A DNA stretch of 64,000 nucleotides, from positions 1,054,001 to 1,118,000 of the forward strand of contig NZ_SHKO01000001.1 in the NCBI RefSeq assembly GCF_004217095.1, in the 5' to 3' direction. This stretch comes from Advenella incenata. GTDB taxonomy: Bacteria > Pseudomonadota > Gammaproteobacteria > Burkholderiales > Burkholderiaceae_B. Numbering within the stretch: position 1 is the stretch's first letter; every line of letters starts with the position of its first letter. The translations under genes were made by a program, and so were the position numbers. Below, piece after piece: positions 8,717-16,477 of the stretch. A model generated the notes under the pieces. It did no database searches. It saw only the letters and a list, made by a program, of their open reading frames with translations, and was not told the DNA's origin.

Positions 8717-9193
8717 CTAGCTGTGCATAAAAATGATCACCAATGGCCATCGTGCAAGGCACGAGCCTTGGCAGTGAACTGTGCTGCGCAACGTGGTCTT
8801 GTTCTCTGCATTTGTGTGCTGCACGTCTTGCCGAATCGGAGTTAAGCCGTAGTGCCCGCCGTTTCCCCAAGCAACAATAGCCATCCAGATCGCCATTGCA
8901 ATCATCATAGGGTTTTCGGTCAGCGAGATGAAGCCCAGCGGTACGATGCTTGACCCGCCAACGCAGGCGCATTTCAATTGTCGTTTGTCAATGAAAATCT
9001 GCGGTGTAGTCGGTACTGCGTGTTGTTCCTTGAAAGCCTCTGTCTCTTCGTGCGAAGTCAGCCAATGATCTTCCACGTCGTAACCGGAGCGCCGCAACAG
9101 GGCTTTGGCTTTCAGGCCATAGGGGCATGTGTGCTCGTCCATGACCATGCGATCAATAACGGCTTTTCTGAGGGGCTGCATTTTTCTGGCCAT
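8717..9193 (-). CDS. Glutaredoxin-like protein with unusual C-terminus
   Basis: A 158-residue protein. The start at 9193 (MARKMQPL) has AGGAGA a few bases upstream on the minus strand and excludes a longer upstream frame. Residues 14-70 read as a glutaredoxin domain: CPYG redox motif at 23-26 (one Cys), followed by a TTPQIFID strand with the cis-Pro. After this the expected GGYDDL-type motif is missing. Instead there is CACVGG and one hydrophobic stretch (about residues 90-110), then an unrecognised tail. The C-terminal half may be a membrane anchor of a fused protein, or the result of a deletion or frameshift in an originally longer glutaredoxin/membrane fusion. The domain call is fair; the intactness is uncertain. 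Confidence 0.55.
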   Translation of the reverse strand: MARKMQPLRKAVIDRMVMDEHTCPYGLKAKALLRRSGYDVEDHWLTSHEETEAFKEQHAVPTTPQIFIDKRQLKCACVGGSSIVPLGFISLTENPMMIAMAIWMAIVAWGNGGHYGLTPIRQDVQHTNAENKTTLRSTVHCQGSCLARWPLVIIFMHS

Positions 9194-9545
9194 CTCGGTC
9201 TCCTGACAATGCTGGATATGAGGGTAATAGCAAGAAGTAAATTCAAGCGGCATCCTGTTTGACTGGCTGCCAGTGCCCAGGCATAACGGCTGGAGTGATC
9301 TGCTCTTGTAATGCCATGTTGTTTCATTATATATATTTTGCAAAGCGCCTTTTTCCAGGAGAAAAGGCCTGTATTCTTGGTGGAATAATGTCGCTGTTAC
9401 AAAGATGTGCTTTTGGAGGGAGTTCTGTCCCCCCGGTGGGGCTATTCATTTTTTTAGGGACACAAAGAGGGCGGCTCATGCGAAAAGTCGTTGCGCAATG
9501 TGCTTTTTTGCCGGATTTTATGAAAATAGCAACACCCTATGTAAC
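9194..9545. other. Intergenic stretch before the adhesin regulator
   Basis: No gene is supported here. It contains the promoter of the glutaredoxin-like gene (minus strand) and then a T-rich stretch with a weak GC hairpin near 9429-9441. Open frames lack ribosome sites and family features. Confidence 0.4.
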
Positions 9546-9694
9546 TAAATAATTCTTTTTTTTAAAAATTACAACTAAACAGGGAAAATTAAACTTAAGA
9601 TGAAACTTATGTCTCTTTTGATAAAACAGTGTTCTTGCGGGCAGATATGATCTGCTCTGTTACTGCAAAATGTTTTGTTTAGTAACATTTAGTA
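9546..9694 (+). promoter_or_regulatory. Upstream region of the AraC-type regulator, with three blocks shared with the adhesin promoter
   Basis: Three blocks recur in the same order before the adhesin gene: TAAATAATTCTT at 9546-9557, a block beginning TGAAACTT and ending GATAAAA at 9601-9626, and GTTT-NN-TAACATTTAGTA at 9677-9694, which ends 39 bases before the ATG at 9734. The middle block matches its counterpart at 20 of 26 positions without gaps. They are candidates for shared promoter or operator elements of a co-regulated pair. Confidence 0.55.
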
Positions 9695-9733
9695 TTCATT
9701 AGAATAATTAATAAGCTGTGGTGAGGCAAAAAA

Positions 9734-10525
9734 ATGAACCAGACATATAAATCAATATGGTGTGAAAGAACAAATAATTATATTAACTCCAATAGCCAGC
9801 ACATCCTTATCGTCAGCGTTTGTCAGAGTTCATTGTCCACGTTATGCGATAGTCTGGAAGCTCTGGGATTTCATTTGAGTACTGCGCAAAATAACGTTAA
9901 AGGATACGAATGCGCTGCGACACAATGCCCCAATCTGATCGTGCTTGACTTTAACATGACTGAAAGCCGCAACCGTTTTGAGTTGTTTGATATCCTGCGC
10001 AGTTCGTTATTGACCAAATATATTCCAATTATCATACTGTGCAAATCATCGGAATTACAGACCCGCCTTCATGCGTTGCAACACGGTGCTTCGGATTTTA
10101 TCTATGGGCAATACACGATAGAGGAGGTCGTGGCAAGGATGAACATTCACTTGGCCTACGCCAGGCAGAAGGTACATCAGACCTTGCCGCTGCACAAGGA
10201 AAACAGAGAAGCCACAATTAACCGCATAAAACTGTATTTGTCCGAGCATCTTAACGATCCCCCGACATTGGATCAGTTGGCAAGCGAGCTGGGAGTACAT
10301 AAGAAAAAACTCGCGCGCGTGTTCCAGGCGCATATGCACGAAACGATATACGACTACCTTAGTCGACTGCGCCTGGACTATTCTCAAGTGCTGCTTAGGG
10401 AAACGCAGCTCAGTATTACAGATATTGCCGAAGAAATCGGCTTTACTTCTCTTTCTGCATTTACATCTTCTTTTAGCAAACAGTACGGTATGCCGCCTAC
10501 TGCTTACAGAAAAACGATGAGCTGA
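9734..10525 (+). CDS. Receiver-like/AraC regulator with ESPR-like N-terminus
   Basis: A 263-residue protein in three parts. Residues 1-17 (MNQTYKSIWCERTNNYI) closely resemble the extended signal peptide region (ESPR) of the adhesin encoded next, yet no hydrophobic signal core follows. Residues 24-145 are a response-regulator-like receiver: the phosphoacceptor-type Asp is kept (IVLDF), but the N-terminal acidic pair is absent (IVSVCQS) and the usual Thr and Lys are replaced (IILCKSS, then FIYGQYT), so classical phosphorylation is doubtful. Residues 160-263 are an AraC-type double helix-turn-helix (LDQLASELGVHKKKLARVF, then ITDIAEEIGFTSLSAFTSSF). It lies 375 bases upstream of the adhesin on the same strand and probably controls it. 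The start has weak Shine-Dalgarno character (GAGGCAAAAAA). Confidence 0.85.
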   Translation: MNQTYKSIWCERTNNYINSNSQHILIVSVCQSSLSTLCDSLEALGFHLSTAQNNVKGYECAATQCPNLIVLDFNMTESRNRFELFDILRSSLLTKYIPIIILCKSSELQTRLHALQHGASDFIYGQYTIEEVVARMNIHLAYARQKVHQTLPLHKENREATINRIKLYLSEHLNDPPTLDQLASELGVHKKKLARVFQAHMHETIYDYLSRLRLDYSQVLLRETQLSITDIAEEIGFTSLSAFTSSFSKQYGMPPTAYRKTMS

Positions 10526-10716
10526 TATCTCGGGCACATCTACTATTGCAACCCGCAAGAAATATCGTGCTGGTCAAATGCGGCCGGGCTGCGAGACAGC
10601 CTGACGCTGGGTACATCTGCGCGCTCGCCACAGCAATTTGTTTAATCATTTTTGTATAAAACTTCCAAAATGAAGTGTTTAAACAACATTAAAGTTAAAT
10701 AATTGTTAGTAAATAT
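10526..10716. other. Spacer between regulator and adhesin promoter
   Basis: No gene seen. The first part is GC-balanced and may hold the end of the regulator transcript; from about 10640 it becomes very AT-rich and runs into the adhesin promoter. Confidence 0.4.
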
Positions 10717-10860
10717 TAAATAATTCTTAAAACTTTTCTTTCCCATCCCAATTTCTGTTTTTCATGAAACTTCTGTACTTATAGATAAAATGCTGGCCTT
10801 CCACTCTTCTATGATGCTTACGAAATAAATACTAAATTTTTCGTTTCATAACATTTAGTA
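10717..10860 (+). promoter_or_regulatory. Adhesin promoter region with blocks copied before the regulator
   Basis: TAAATAATTCTT at 10717-10728, a TGAAACTT...GATAAAA block at 10765-10790 and GTTT-NN-TAACATTTAGTA at 10843-10860 repeat the set found upstream of the regulator gene. The distance from the last block to the start codon is 40 bases here and 39 there; from block two to block three it is nearly the same (85 versus 83 bases). The third block is also close to the ribosome site GGGGAG of the adhesin. Confidence 0.55.
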
Positions 10861-10900
10861 AATATATGAAATGTTATGGATTTCAATGGGGAGTGGGAAA

Positions 10901-13900
10901 ATGAATCGTATATACAGGTCTATTTGGTGCGAAAAAACAGGCACTTTTGTTGCTGTGTCCGAAAATACAAAGAGAGGACGCAAAACTGGCGCTGGCACCG
11001 ACAAAACAGAGCTTGGCAGCTTGCCTTTTCATGATTTTGCGGTCAAGGCGCTGCTTCCGGTCTTATTCACGGGCGCCATTGCCCTGTTTCCGCCAATGGC
11101 ATTGGCCGCAGGGGATCTCACCACGTCAGAATGTACATTTTCCTGGGGGAATGATACTGGCGGCACGATAACGATCAAGGGCGAGGGTACCGGGAGCTCC
11201 GATACGTTAGTCTGTGCTGAAGCGTTGCAAGGCCTGGTCGACAACCCATTGGAATATTTCAGCGTAAATTCTACTGGAGGAGGAAACGTTGACAATGATG
11301 GTGCAGTCGCTCCAGACGGGATTGCTATCGGTAAAAACGCTTCGGTGGGCGTAGGAGCCACCAGCGGCGTTGCATTGGGGCTGGGAGCAACAACGACAGT
11401 GGCTAACGGCATTGCGCTGGGAGCGGGTTCGATTGCCAATACGGCCGCGGGTATCGCACCGTACGCACCGGCGGGTGCTTCCGTGCCGTCAGTTGCTGCC
11501 GTCAATGCAACAACGAGCTCCTTAGGAGCATTGAGTGTTGGCGATCCCGCGACAGGAAAATTGCGTCAAATTACAGGCGTCGCTGGTGGTACGCAGAATA
11601 CAGATGCGGTCAACGTCAGCCAGTTGAAGGCAGTTGAAAGCCTGGCCACCGGCGCCGGCGCTGGATGGAACCTGACAGCCAATAACGGCGCGACGACACA
11701 GAACATCGCTCCGGGGGGCAGCGCGGACTTTATCGGCGGTACCAACACGAACGTGGTGCAAACGGGTAACCAGATCAAGGTCAACCTGAATGACAGCGTG
11801 AACCTGGCAGGCACACTGTCGGTGACCGGCTTGAGCACGTTCAATGGTGGCGCGGTGATCGGCAATAGTCTGACAGTGAATCCGGCTACAACGGTGAATA
11901 TGGGCGGTAACCGGATCAATAACGTGGCCGCAGGGGTTGCGGATACCGATGCAGTTAATGTCAGCCAGTTGATCGATCAGGGTGACGATCTGACAGCCAA
12001 GGGCCTGAACTTTGTGGGTAATGATGCATTGCCGGTACATAAGGATCTGGGTCAGACACTTTCTATTGTGGGTGGCGCAGTGCCGGTAGCAGGTACCTTC
12101 ACTAGCCAGAATATACAAACGTTCAACGATGCCGGAGCCATCCGCATCCAGATGGCGGATTCGCCGAAATTTGGCAATGTGGTTATTAACAATGCTGGTT
12201 CAGGCAAGATCACAGGTGTCACCGATGGCGATGTCACTGCCCTAAGTACCGACGCAGTGAATGGAAGCCAGCTGTTTGATGTTCAGACAACAGCCAACAA
12301 AGGCTGGGATCTGACCGCCAATAATGGCGCCACCACACAGAATATCGCCCCCGGAGGCAGTGCCGACTTTATCGGCGGCACCAACACCAACGTGGTGCAA
12401 ACGGGTAACCAGATCAAAGTTAATCTCAACGACAGCGTAAACCTGGCGGGAACATTGTCTGTGACGGGCCTGAGCACATTTAACGGCGGTGCGGTGATCG
12501 GCAATAGCCTGACAGTGAATCCTGCCACGACGGTGAATATGGGCGGTAATCGGATCAACAATGTGGCAGCGGGTATCGCCAATACCGACGCAGTTAATGT
12601 CAGTCAGTTAACCGACCAGGGTGATGACTTGACAGCCAAGGGCCTGAACTTTGTGGGTAATGATGCGTTGTCGATACACAAGGATCTGGGCCAGACCCTG
12701 TCTATTGTTGGGGGCGCAGTGCCTGTCGCAGGTACTTACTCAAGTCAGAACGTGCAAACCTTCAATGATGCGGGCGCGATCCGCATTCAGATGGCTGACT
12801 CGCCTAAATTTGGCGGGGTTGTGATCAATGATGCCGGCAGCGGCAAGATCACAGGTGTCATGGACGGCGCAGTAACCGAGTTCAGTACCGATGCAGTCAA
12901 CGGCAGTCAACTCTTTGCCGTGCAAAGCACTGCAGGCGCCGGCTGGAAGCTGACAGCCAACAACGGGGCAACCACGCAAACGATTGCTCCCGGAGGCAGC
13001 GCGGACTTTATCGGCGGCACCAACACCAATGTGGTGCAGACGGGTAACCAGATCAAGGTCAATCTGAATGACAGTGTGAATCTGGCTGGAACATTGGCTG
13101 TGACCGGCTTGAGCACATTCAGTGGTGGCGCAGTCATTGGCAACAGCCTGACCGTTAATCCCGGCGCGACAGTGAATATGGGCGGTAACCGGATCAATAA
13201 TGTGGCGGCCGGTGTGGCCAATACCGATGCAGTCAATGTCAGTCAGTTGAAAGACCAGGGAGATGAACTGACCGCCAAGGGCCTGGATTTTGCCGGTAAC
13301 GTAGGCATTGTTCACCGGGATCTTGGCTCAACGATGGTGATCCAGGGCGGACTTGATCCACTGGCAACGGCTTCCAACAAAAACATCCGTACCGAAGTGG
13401 ATGCCGGGACAGGTGCCATGAATGTCATGTTGTCCGAGTCCCCCGTTTTTGGCGCTGTCACAGTTAATGATGCCGGCGGCGGCAAAATCACAGGAGTCAC
13501 TGATGGCGACGTTACCGAACTGAGTACCGACGCAGTCAATGGCAGTCAGTTGTTTGGTGTGCAGACTACTGCCAATAAAGGTTGGGACCTGACAGCCAAT
13601 AACGGTGCGACCACGCAGAACATCGCTCCGGGGGGCAGTGCAGACTTTATCGGCGGCACCAATACCAACGTGGTGCAGACGGGTAACCAGATCAAGGTCA
13701 ATCTTAATGATAATGTAGACCTGGCAGGAACGTTGTCAGTGATGGGTCTAAGCACGTTCAATGGCGGCGCGGTGATCGGCAACAGTCTGACTGTCAATCC
13801 GGGCACGACCGTGAATATGGGCGGTAACAAGATCACTAACGTGGCCGCAGGGGTTGCAGATACCGATGCAGTCAACGTCAGCCAGTTGACCGATCAGGGA

Positions 13901-16402
13901 GATGATTTGACAGCCAAGGGCCTGAACTTTGTGGGTAATGGCGGGTTGCCGGTACATAAAGATCTGGGGCAGACGCTGTCTATTGTTGGGGGCGCAGTAC
14001 CTGTCGCAGGCACTTACTCAAGTCAGAACGTGCAAACCTTCAATGATGCGGGCGCGATCCGTATCCAGATGGCGGATTCACCGAAGTTCGGTGGGGTTGT
14101 AATCAATGATGCCGGCGGCGGCAAAATCACAGGAGTCACTGATGGCGACGTTACCGAACTGAGTACCGACGCAGTCAATGGCAGTCAGTTGTTTGGTGTG
14201 CAGACTACTGCCAATAAAGGTTGGGACCTGACAGCCAATAACGGTGCGACCACGCAGAACATCGCTCCGGGGGGCAGTGCAGACTTTATCGGCGGCACCA
14301 ATACCAACGTGGTGCAGACGGGTAACCAGATCAAGGTCAATCTTAATGATAATGTAGACCTGGCAGGAACGTTGTCAGTGATGGGTCTAAGCACGTTCAA
14401 TGGCGGCGCGGTGATCGGCAACAGTCTGATGGTGAATCCTGGCACGACTGTGGATATGGGTGGCAATAGGATTAATAACGTAGCCGCGGGAGTTGTGGGC
14501 ACGGACGCCGTCAATGTCAGTCAGTTGACCGATCAGGGAGATGATTTGACAGCCAAGGGCCTGAACTTTGTGGGTAATGATGCATTGCCGGTGCACAAGG
14601 ATCTGGGCCAGACGCTGTCTATTGTTGGGGGCGCAGTACCTGTCGCAGGCACTTACTCAAGTCAGAACGTGCAAACCTTCAATGATGCGGGCGCGATCCG
14701 TATCCAGATGGCGGATTCACCGAAGTTCGGTGGGGTTGTGATCAACGATGGCGGCAGCGGCAAGATCACAGGTGTCATGGACGGCGCAGTAACCGAGTTC
14801 AGTACCGAAGCTGTCAACGGTAGCCAGCTGTTTGGTGTACAGACAACGGCTAACAAAGGTTGGAACCTGACAGCCAATAACGGTGCGACCACGCAAAACA
14901 TCGCTCCGGGAGGCAGTGCGGACTTTATCGGTGGCACCAACACCAACGTAGTGCAAACGGGTAACCAGATCAAAGTCAATCTGAATGATAATGTGGATCT
15001 GGCTGGCACGCTGTCCGTCATGGGCCTGAGCACATTCAACGGCGGTGCGGTTATTGGCAACAGTCTGACCGTCAACCCTGGCACGATTGTGAATATGGGC
15101 GGCAACCGGATCAATAATGTGGCGGCCGGTGTAGATCCCATGGATGCGGTCAATGTCAGCCAGTTGAAGGACCAGGACGACGAGTTGACAGCCAAGGGCT
15201 TAAATTTTGCGGGTAATGTGGGTGCTGTCCACCGTGATCTTGGTTCAACGATGGTCATCCAGGGTGGACTTGATCCGCTGGCAACGGCTTCCAACAAAAA
15301 TATTCGTACCGAAGTAGACCCAGACACCGGCGCAATGAATATCATGTTGTCCGAATCTCCAGTGTTTGGGGCGGTGACTGTGAATGCCGGGGGCACCGGG
15401 AAAATTACTGGTGTTTCAGACGGGTTGGTTGCGAGCGGCAGTAAAGACGCCGTCAATGGCGGTCAATTGTTCGGCGTGCAACAGGAAATCGGCCAACTGA
15501 GCAATCTGCCCATTACATTTACCGGCAATAGTGGATCGGTTGATCGCAAGCTTGGGCAGCAATTGAAGATCACCGGCGAAGCGACGACGGCTGGCACATA
15601 TAGCGGAGCTAATATCCGTACTGTGGTGGAGGGCAATGAAGTCAAAGTCCAGATGGCGCAAGCTCCGGTATTTCAGGAGCTGACGGTTGCCGGCAATACC
15701 ACCATAGGTGGATCACTGAATATGTCGGGCAACAAAATTACTAATGTGGGAGCAGGAGACATTAGCGCGACCAGCCAGGATGCAGTCAATGGCAGCCAGT
15801 TGTACAACATTATCGGCGAAGTCAAAACAGTGGGCTGGAACTTGCAAACCAACGGCGACACGCCATCCAAGGTCCTGAACAACGATACAGTTCAACTCAA
15901 CGACGGCAGTAACGTCAATATCACACGCGACGGCAGAAACGTGACCATTGCAGTTGATGATAATCCGACCTTCAATAGTGTGAACATAGGGGGAGGCGCC
16001 TTCGTGGCCAACTCACAATCGGTTGAGATCAGGCCGGAGACCAACGTGAGCATGGGCGGCAACCAGATCCATCAGGTCGCAAATGGTACCGCCCCGATGG
16101 ATGCGGTGAACGTACGCCAATTGAGTAGCGTCGAGAGTAATCTGAACTCGCGGATTAATCGCGCCGAAAAACGGGCCGAAGCCGGCACTGCTGCGGCAAT
16201 GGCGGTCGCCGGTTTACCTCAGGCATATTTGCCCGGCAAAAGCATGTTCGCGGTGGCCGGCAGTGTGTTTCAGGGAGAGTCTGGCGTCGCCATGGGCCTG
16301 TCCACCGTATCGGGTAATGGTAAATGGGTCCTGAAAGGCTCGGTCACCAGTTCCAGTCGCGGTCAGGTTGGCGGCACGGTTGGTGTCGGATACCAATGGT
16401 AA
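10901..16402 (+). CDS. Trimeric autotransporter adhesin (YadA-like, type Vc)
   Basis: A 1833-residue surface adhesin. The start at 10901 is preferred over an in-frame Met 30 bases upstream, because it follows GGGGAGTGGG and begins the ESPR motif exactly (MNRIYRSIWCEKTGTFVAVS). A hydrophobic signal core spans about 45-68, ending ALAA. The passenger begins with YadA-like head repeats (AIGKNASVGVGATSGVALGLGA), then carries six 213-residue repeats rich in DAVNVSQL/DAVNGSQL neck motifs, and ends in a coiled-coil stalk and a roughly 75-residue YadA anchor finishing VGVGYQW with an aromatic C-terminus. Such proteins trimerise in the outer membrane and bind host matrix, surfaces or other cells. The downstream lipoprotein gene looks like its dedicated anchor partner. 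Function is certain by family; the ligand is unknown. Confidence 0.95.
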   Translation: MNRIYRSIWCEKTGTFVAVSENTKRGRKTGAGTDKTELGSLPFHDFAVKALLPVLFTGAIALFPPMALAAGDLTTSECTFSWGNDTGGTITIKGEGTGSSDTLVCAEALQGLVDNPLEYFSVNSTGGGNVDNDGAVAPDGIAIGKNASVGVGATSGVALGLGATTTVANGIALGAGSIANTAAGIAPYAPAGASVPSVAAVNATTSSLGALSVGDPATGKLRQITGVAGGTQNTDAVNVSQLKAVESLATGAGAGWNLTANNGATTQNIAPGGSADFIGGTNTNVVQTGNQIKVNLNDSVNLAGTLSVTGLSTFNGGAVIGNSLTVNPATTVNMGGNRINNVAAGVADTDAVNVSQLIDQGDDLTAKGLNFVGNDALPVHKDLGQTLSIVGGAVPVAGTFTSQNIQTFNDAGAIRIQMADSPKFGNVVINNAGSGKITGVTDGDVTALSTDAVNGSQLFDVQTTANKGWDLTANNGATTQNIAPGGSADFIGGTNTNVVQTGNQIKVNLNDSVNLAGTLSVTGLSTFNGGAVIGNSLTVNPATTVNMGGNRINNVAAGIANTDAVNVSQLTDQGDDLTAKGLNFVGNDALSIHKDLGQTLSIVGGAVPVAGTYSSQNVQTFNDAGAIRIQMADSPKFGGVVINDAGSGKITGVMDGAVTEFSTDAVNGSQLFAVQSTAGAGWKLTANNGATTQTIAPGGSADFIGGTNTNVVQTGNQIKVNLNDSVNLAGTLAVTGLSTFSGGAVIGNSLTVNPGATVNMGGNRINNVAAGVANTDAVNVSQLKDQGDELTAKGLDFAGNVGIVHRDLGSTMVIQGGLDPLATASNKNIRTEVDAGTGAMNVMLSESPVFGAVTVNDAGGGKITGVTDGDVTELSTDAVNGSQLFGVQTTANKGWDLTANNGATTQNIAPGGSADFIGGTNTNVVQTGNQIKVNLNDNVDLAGTLSVMGLSTFNGGAVIGNSLTVNPGTTVNMGGNKITNVAAGVADTDAVNVSQLTDQGDDLTAKGLNFVGNGGLPVHKDLGQTLSIVGGAVPVAGTYSSQNVQTFNDAGAIRIQMADSPKFGGVVINDAGGGKITGVTDGDVTELSTDAVNGSQLFGVQTTANKGWDLTANNGATTQNIAPGGSADFIGGTNTNVVQTGNQIKVNLNDNVDLAGTLSVMGLSTFNGGAVIGNSLMVNPGTTVDMGGNRINNVAAGVVGTDAVNVSQLTDQGDDLTAKGLNFVGNDALPVHKDLGQTLSIVGGAVPVAGTYSSQNVQTFNDAGAIRIQMADSPKFGGVVINDGGSGKITGVMDGAVTEFSTEAVNGSQLFGVQTTANKGWNLTANNGATTQNIAPGGSADFIGGTNTNVVQTGNQIKVNLNDNVDLAGTLSVMGLSTFNGGAVIGNSLTVNPGTIVNMGGNRINNVAAGVDPMDAVNVSQLKDQDDELTAKGLNFAGNVGAVHRDLGSTMVIQGGLDPLATASNKNIRTEVDPDTGAMNIMLSESPVFGAVTVNAGGTGKITGVSDGLVASGSKDAVNGGQLFGVQQEIGQLSNLPITFTGNSGSVDRKLGQQLKITGEATTAGTYSGANIRTVVEGNEVKVQMAQAPVFQELTVAGNTTIGGSLNMSGNKITNVGAGDISATSQDAVNGSQLYNIIGEVKTVGWNLQTNGDTPSKVLNNDTVQLNDGSNVNITRDGRNVTIAVDDNPTFNSVNIGGGAFVANSQSVEIRPETNVSMGGNQIHQVANGTAPMDAVNVRQLSSVESNLNSRINRAEKRAEAGTAAAMAVAGLPQAYLPGKSMFAVAGSVFQGESGVAMGLSTVSGNGKWVLKGSVTSSSRGQVGGTVGVGYQW
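11663..15496 (+). repeat. Six in-frame 639-bp repeats of the adhesin passenger
   Basis: The sequence encoding GW-LTANNGATTQ recurs at 11663, 12302, 12941, 13580, 14219 and 14858, each exactly 639 bases (213 codons) apart. Units 1, 2, 4 and 5 share one variable segment (VHKDLGQTLSIVGG), while units 3 and 6 share another (VHRDLGSTMVIQGG), so the order is A-A-B-A-A-B and a 1917-bp triple is itself duplicated. 13466-13790 and 14105-14429 appear identical over 325 bases, pointing to recent duplication or gene conversion. Confidence 0.92.
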
Positions 16403-16419
16403 GAATGCTATAGAACACG

Positions 16420-16443
16420 CCGGTGCATGTACGCATGCACCGG
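16420..16443 (+). other. Hairpin between adhesin and tpgA
   Basis: CCGGTGCATG (16420-16429), a four-base loop TACG, and CATGCACCGG (16434-16443) form a perfect 10-bp stem 18 bases after the adhesin stop and 35 bases before the tpgA start. With no T-run it is more likely an mRNA-stabilising or partial-attenuation element that sets different levels for the huge adhesin and its small partner. Confidence 0.6.
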
Positions 16444-16477
16444 AGAAGAATCACCATGGTTTAAAGGGATACTTAAG

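Noticed and set aside
11663-15496. Long periodic repeats considered as a CRISPR-like or mobile array
   Set aside because: They are in-frame coding repeats with no spacers; they explain themselves as adhesin passenger modules.
11522-15895. Many long minus-strand open frames opposite the adhesin gene
   Set aside because: They recur with the 639-bp period, lack ribosome sites and are antisense shadows of a repetitive coding sequence.
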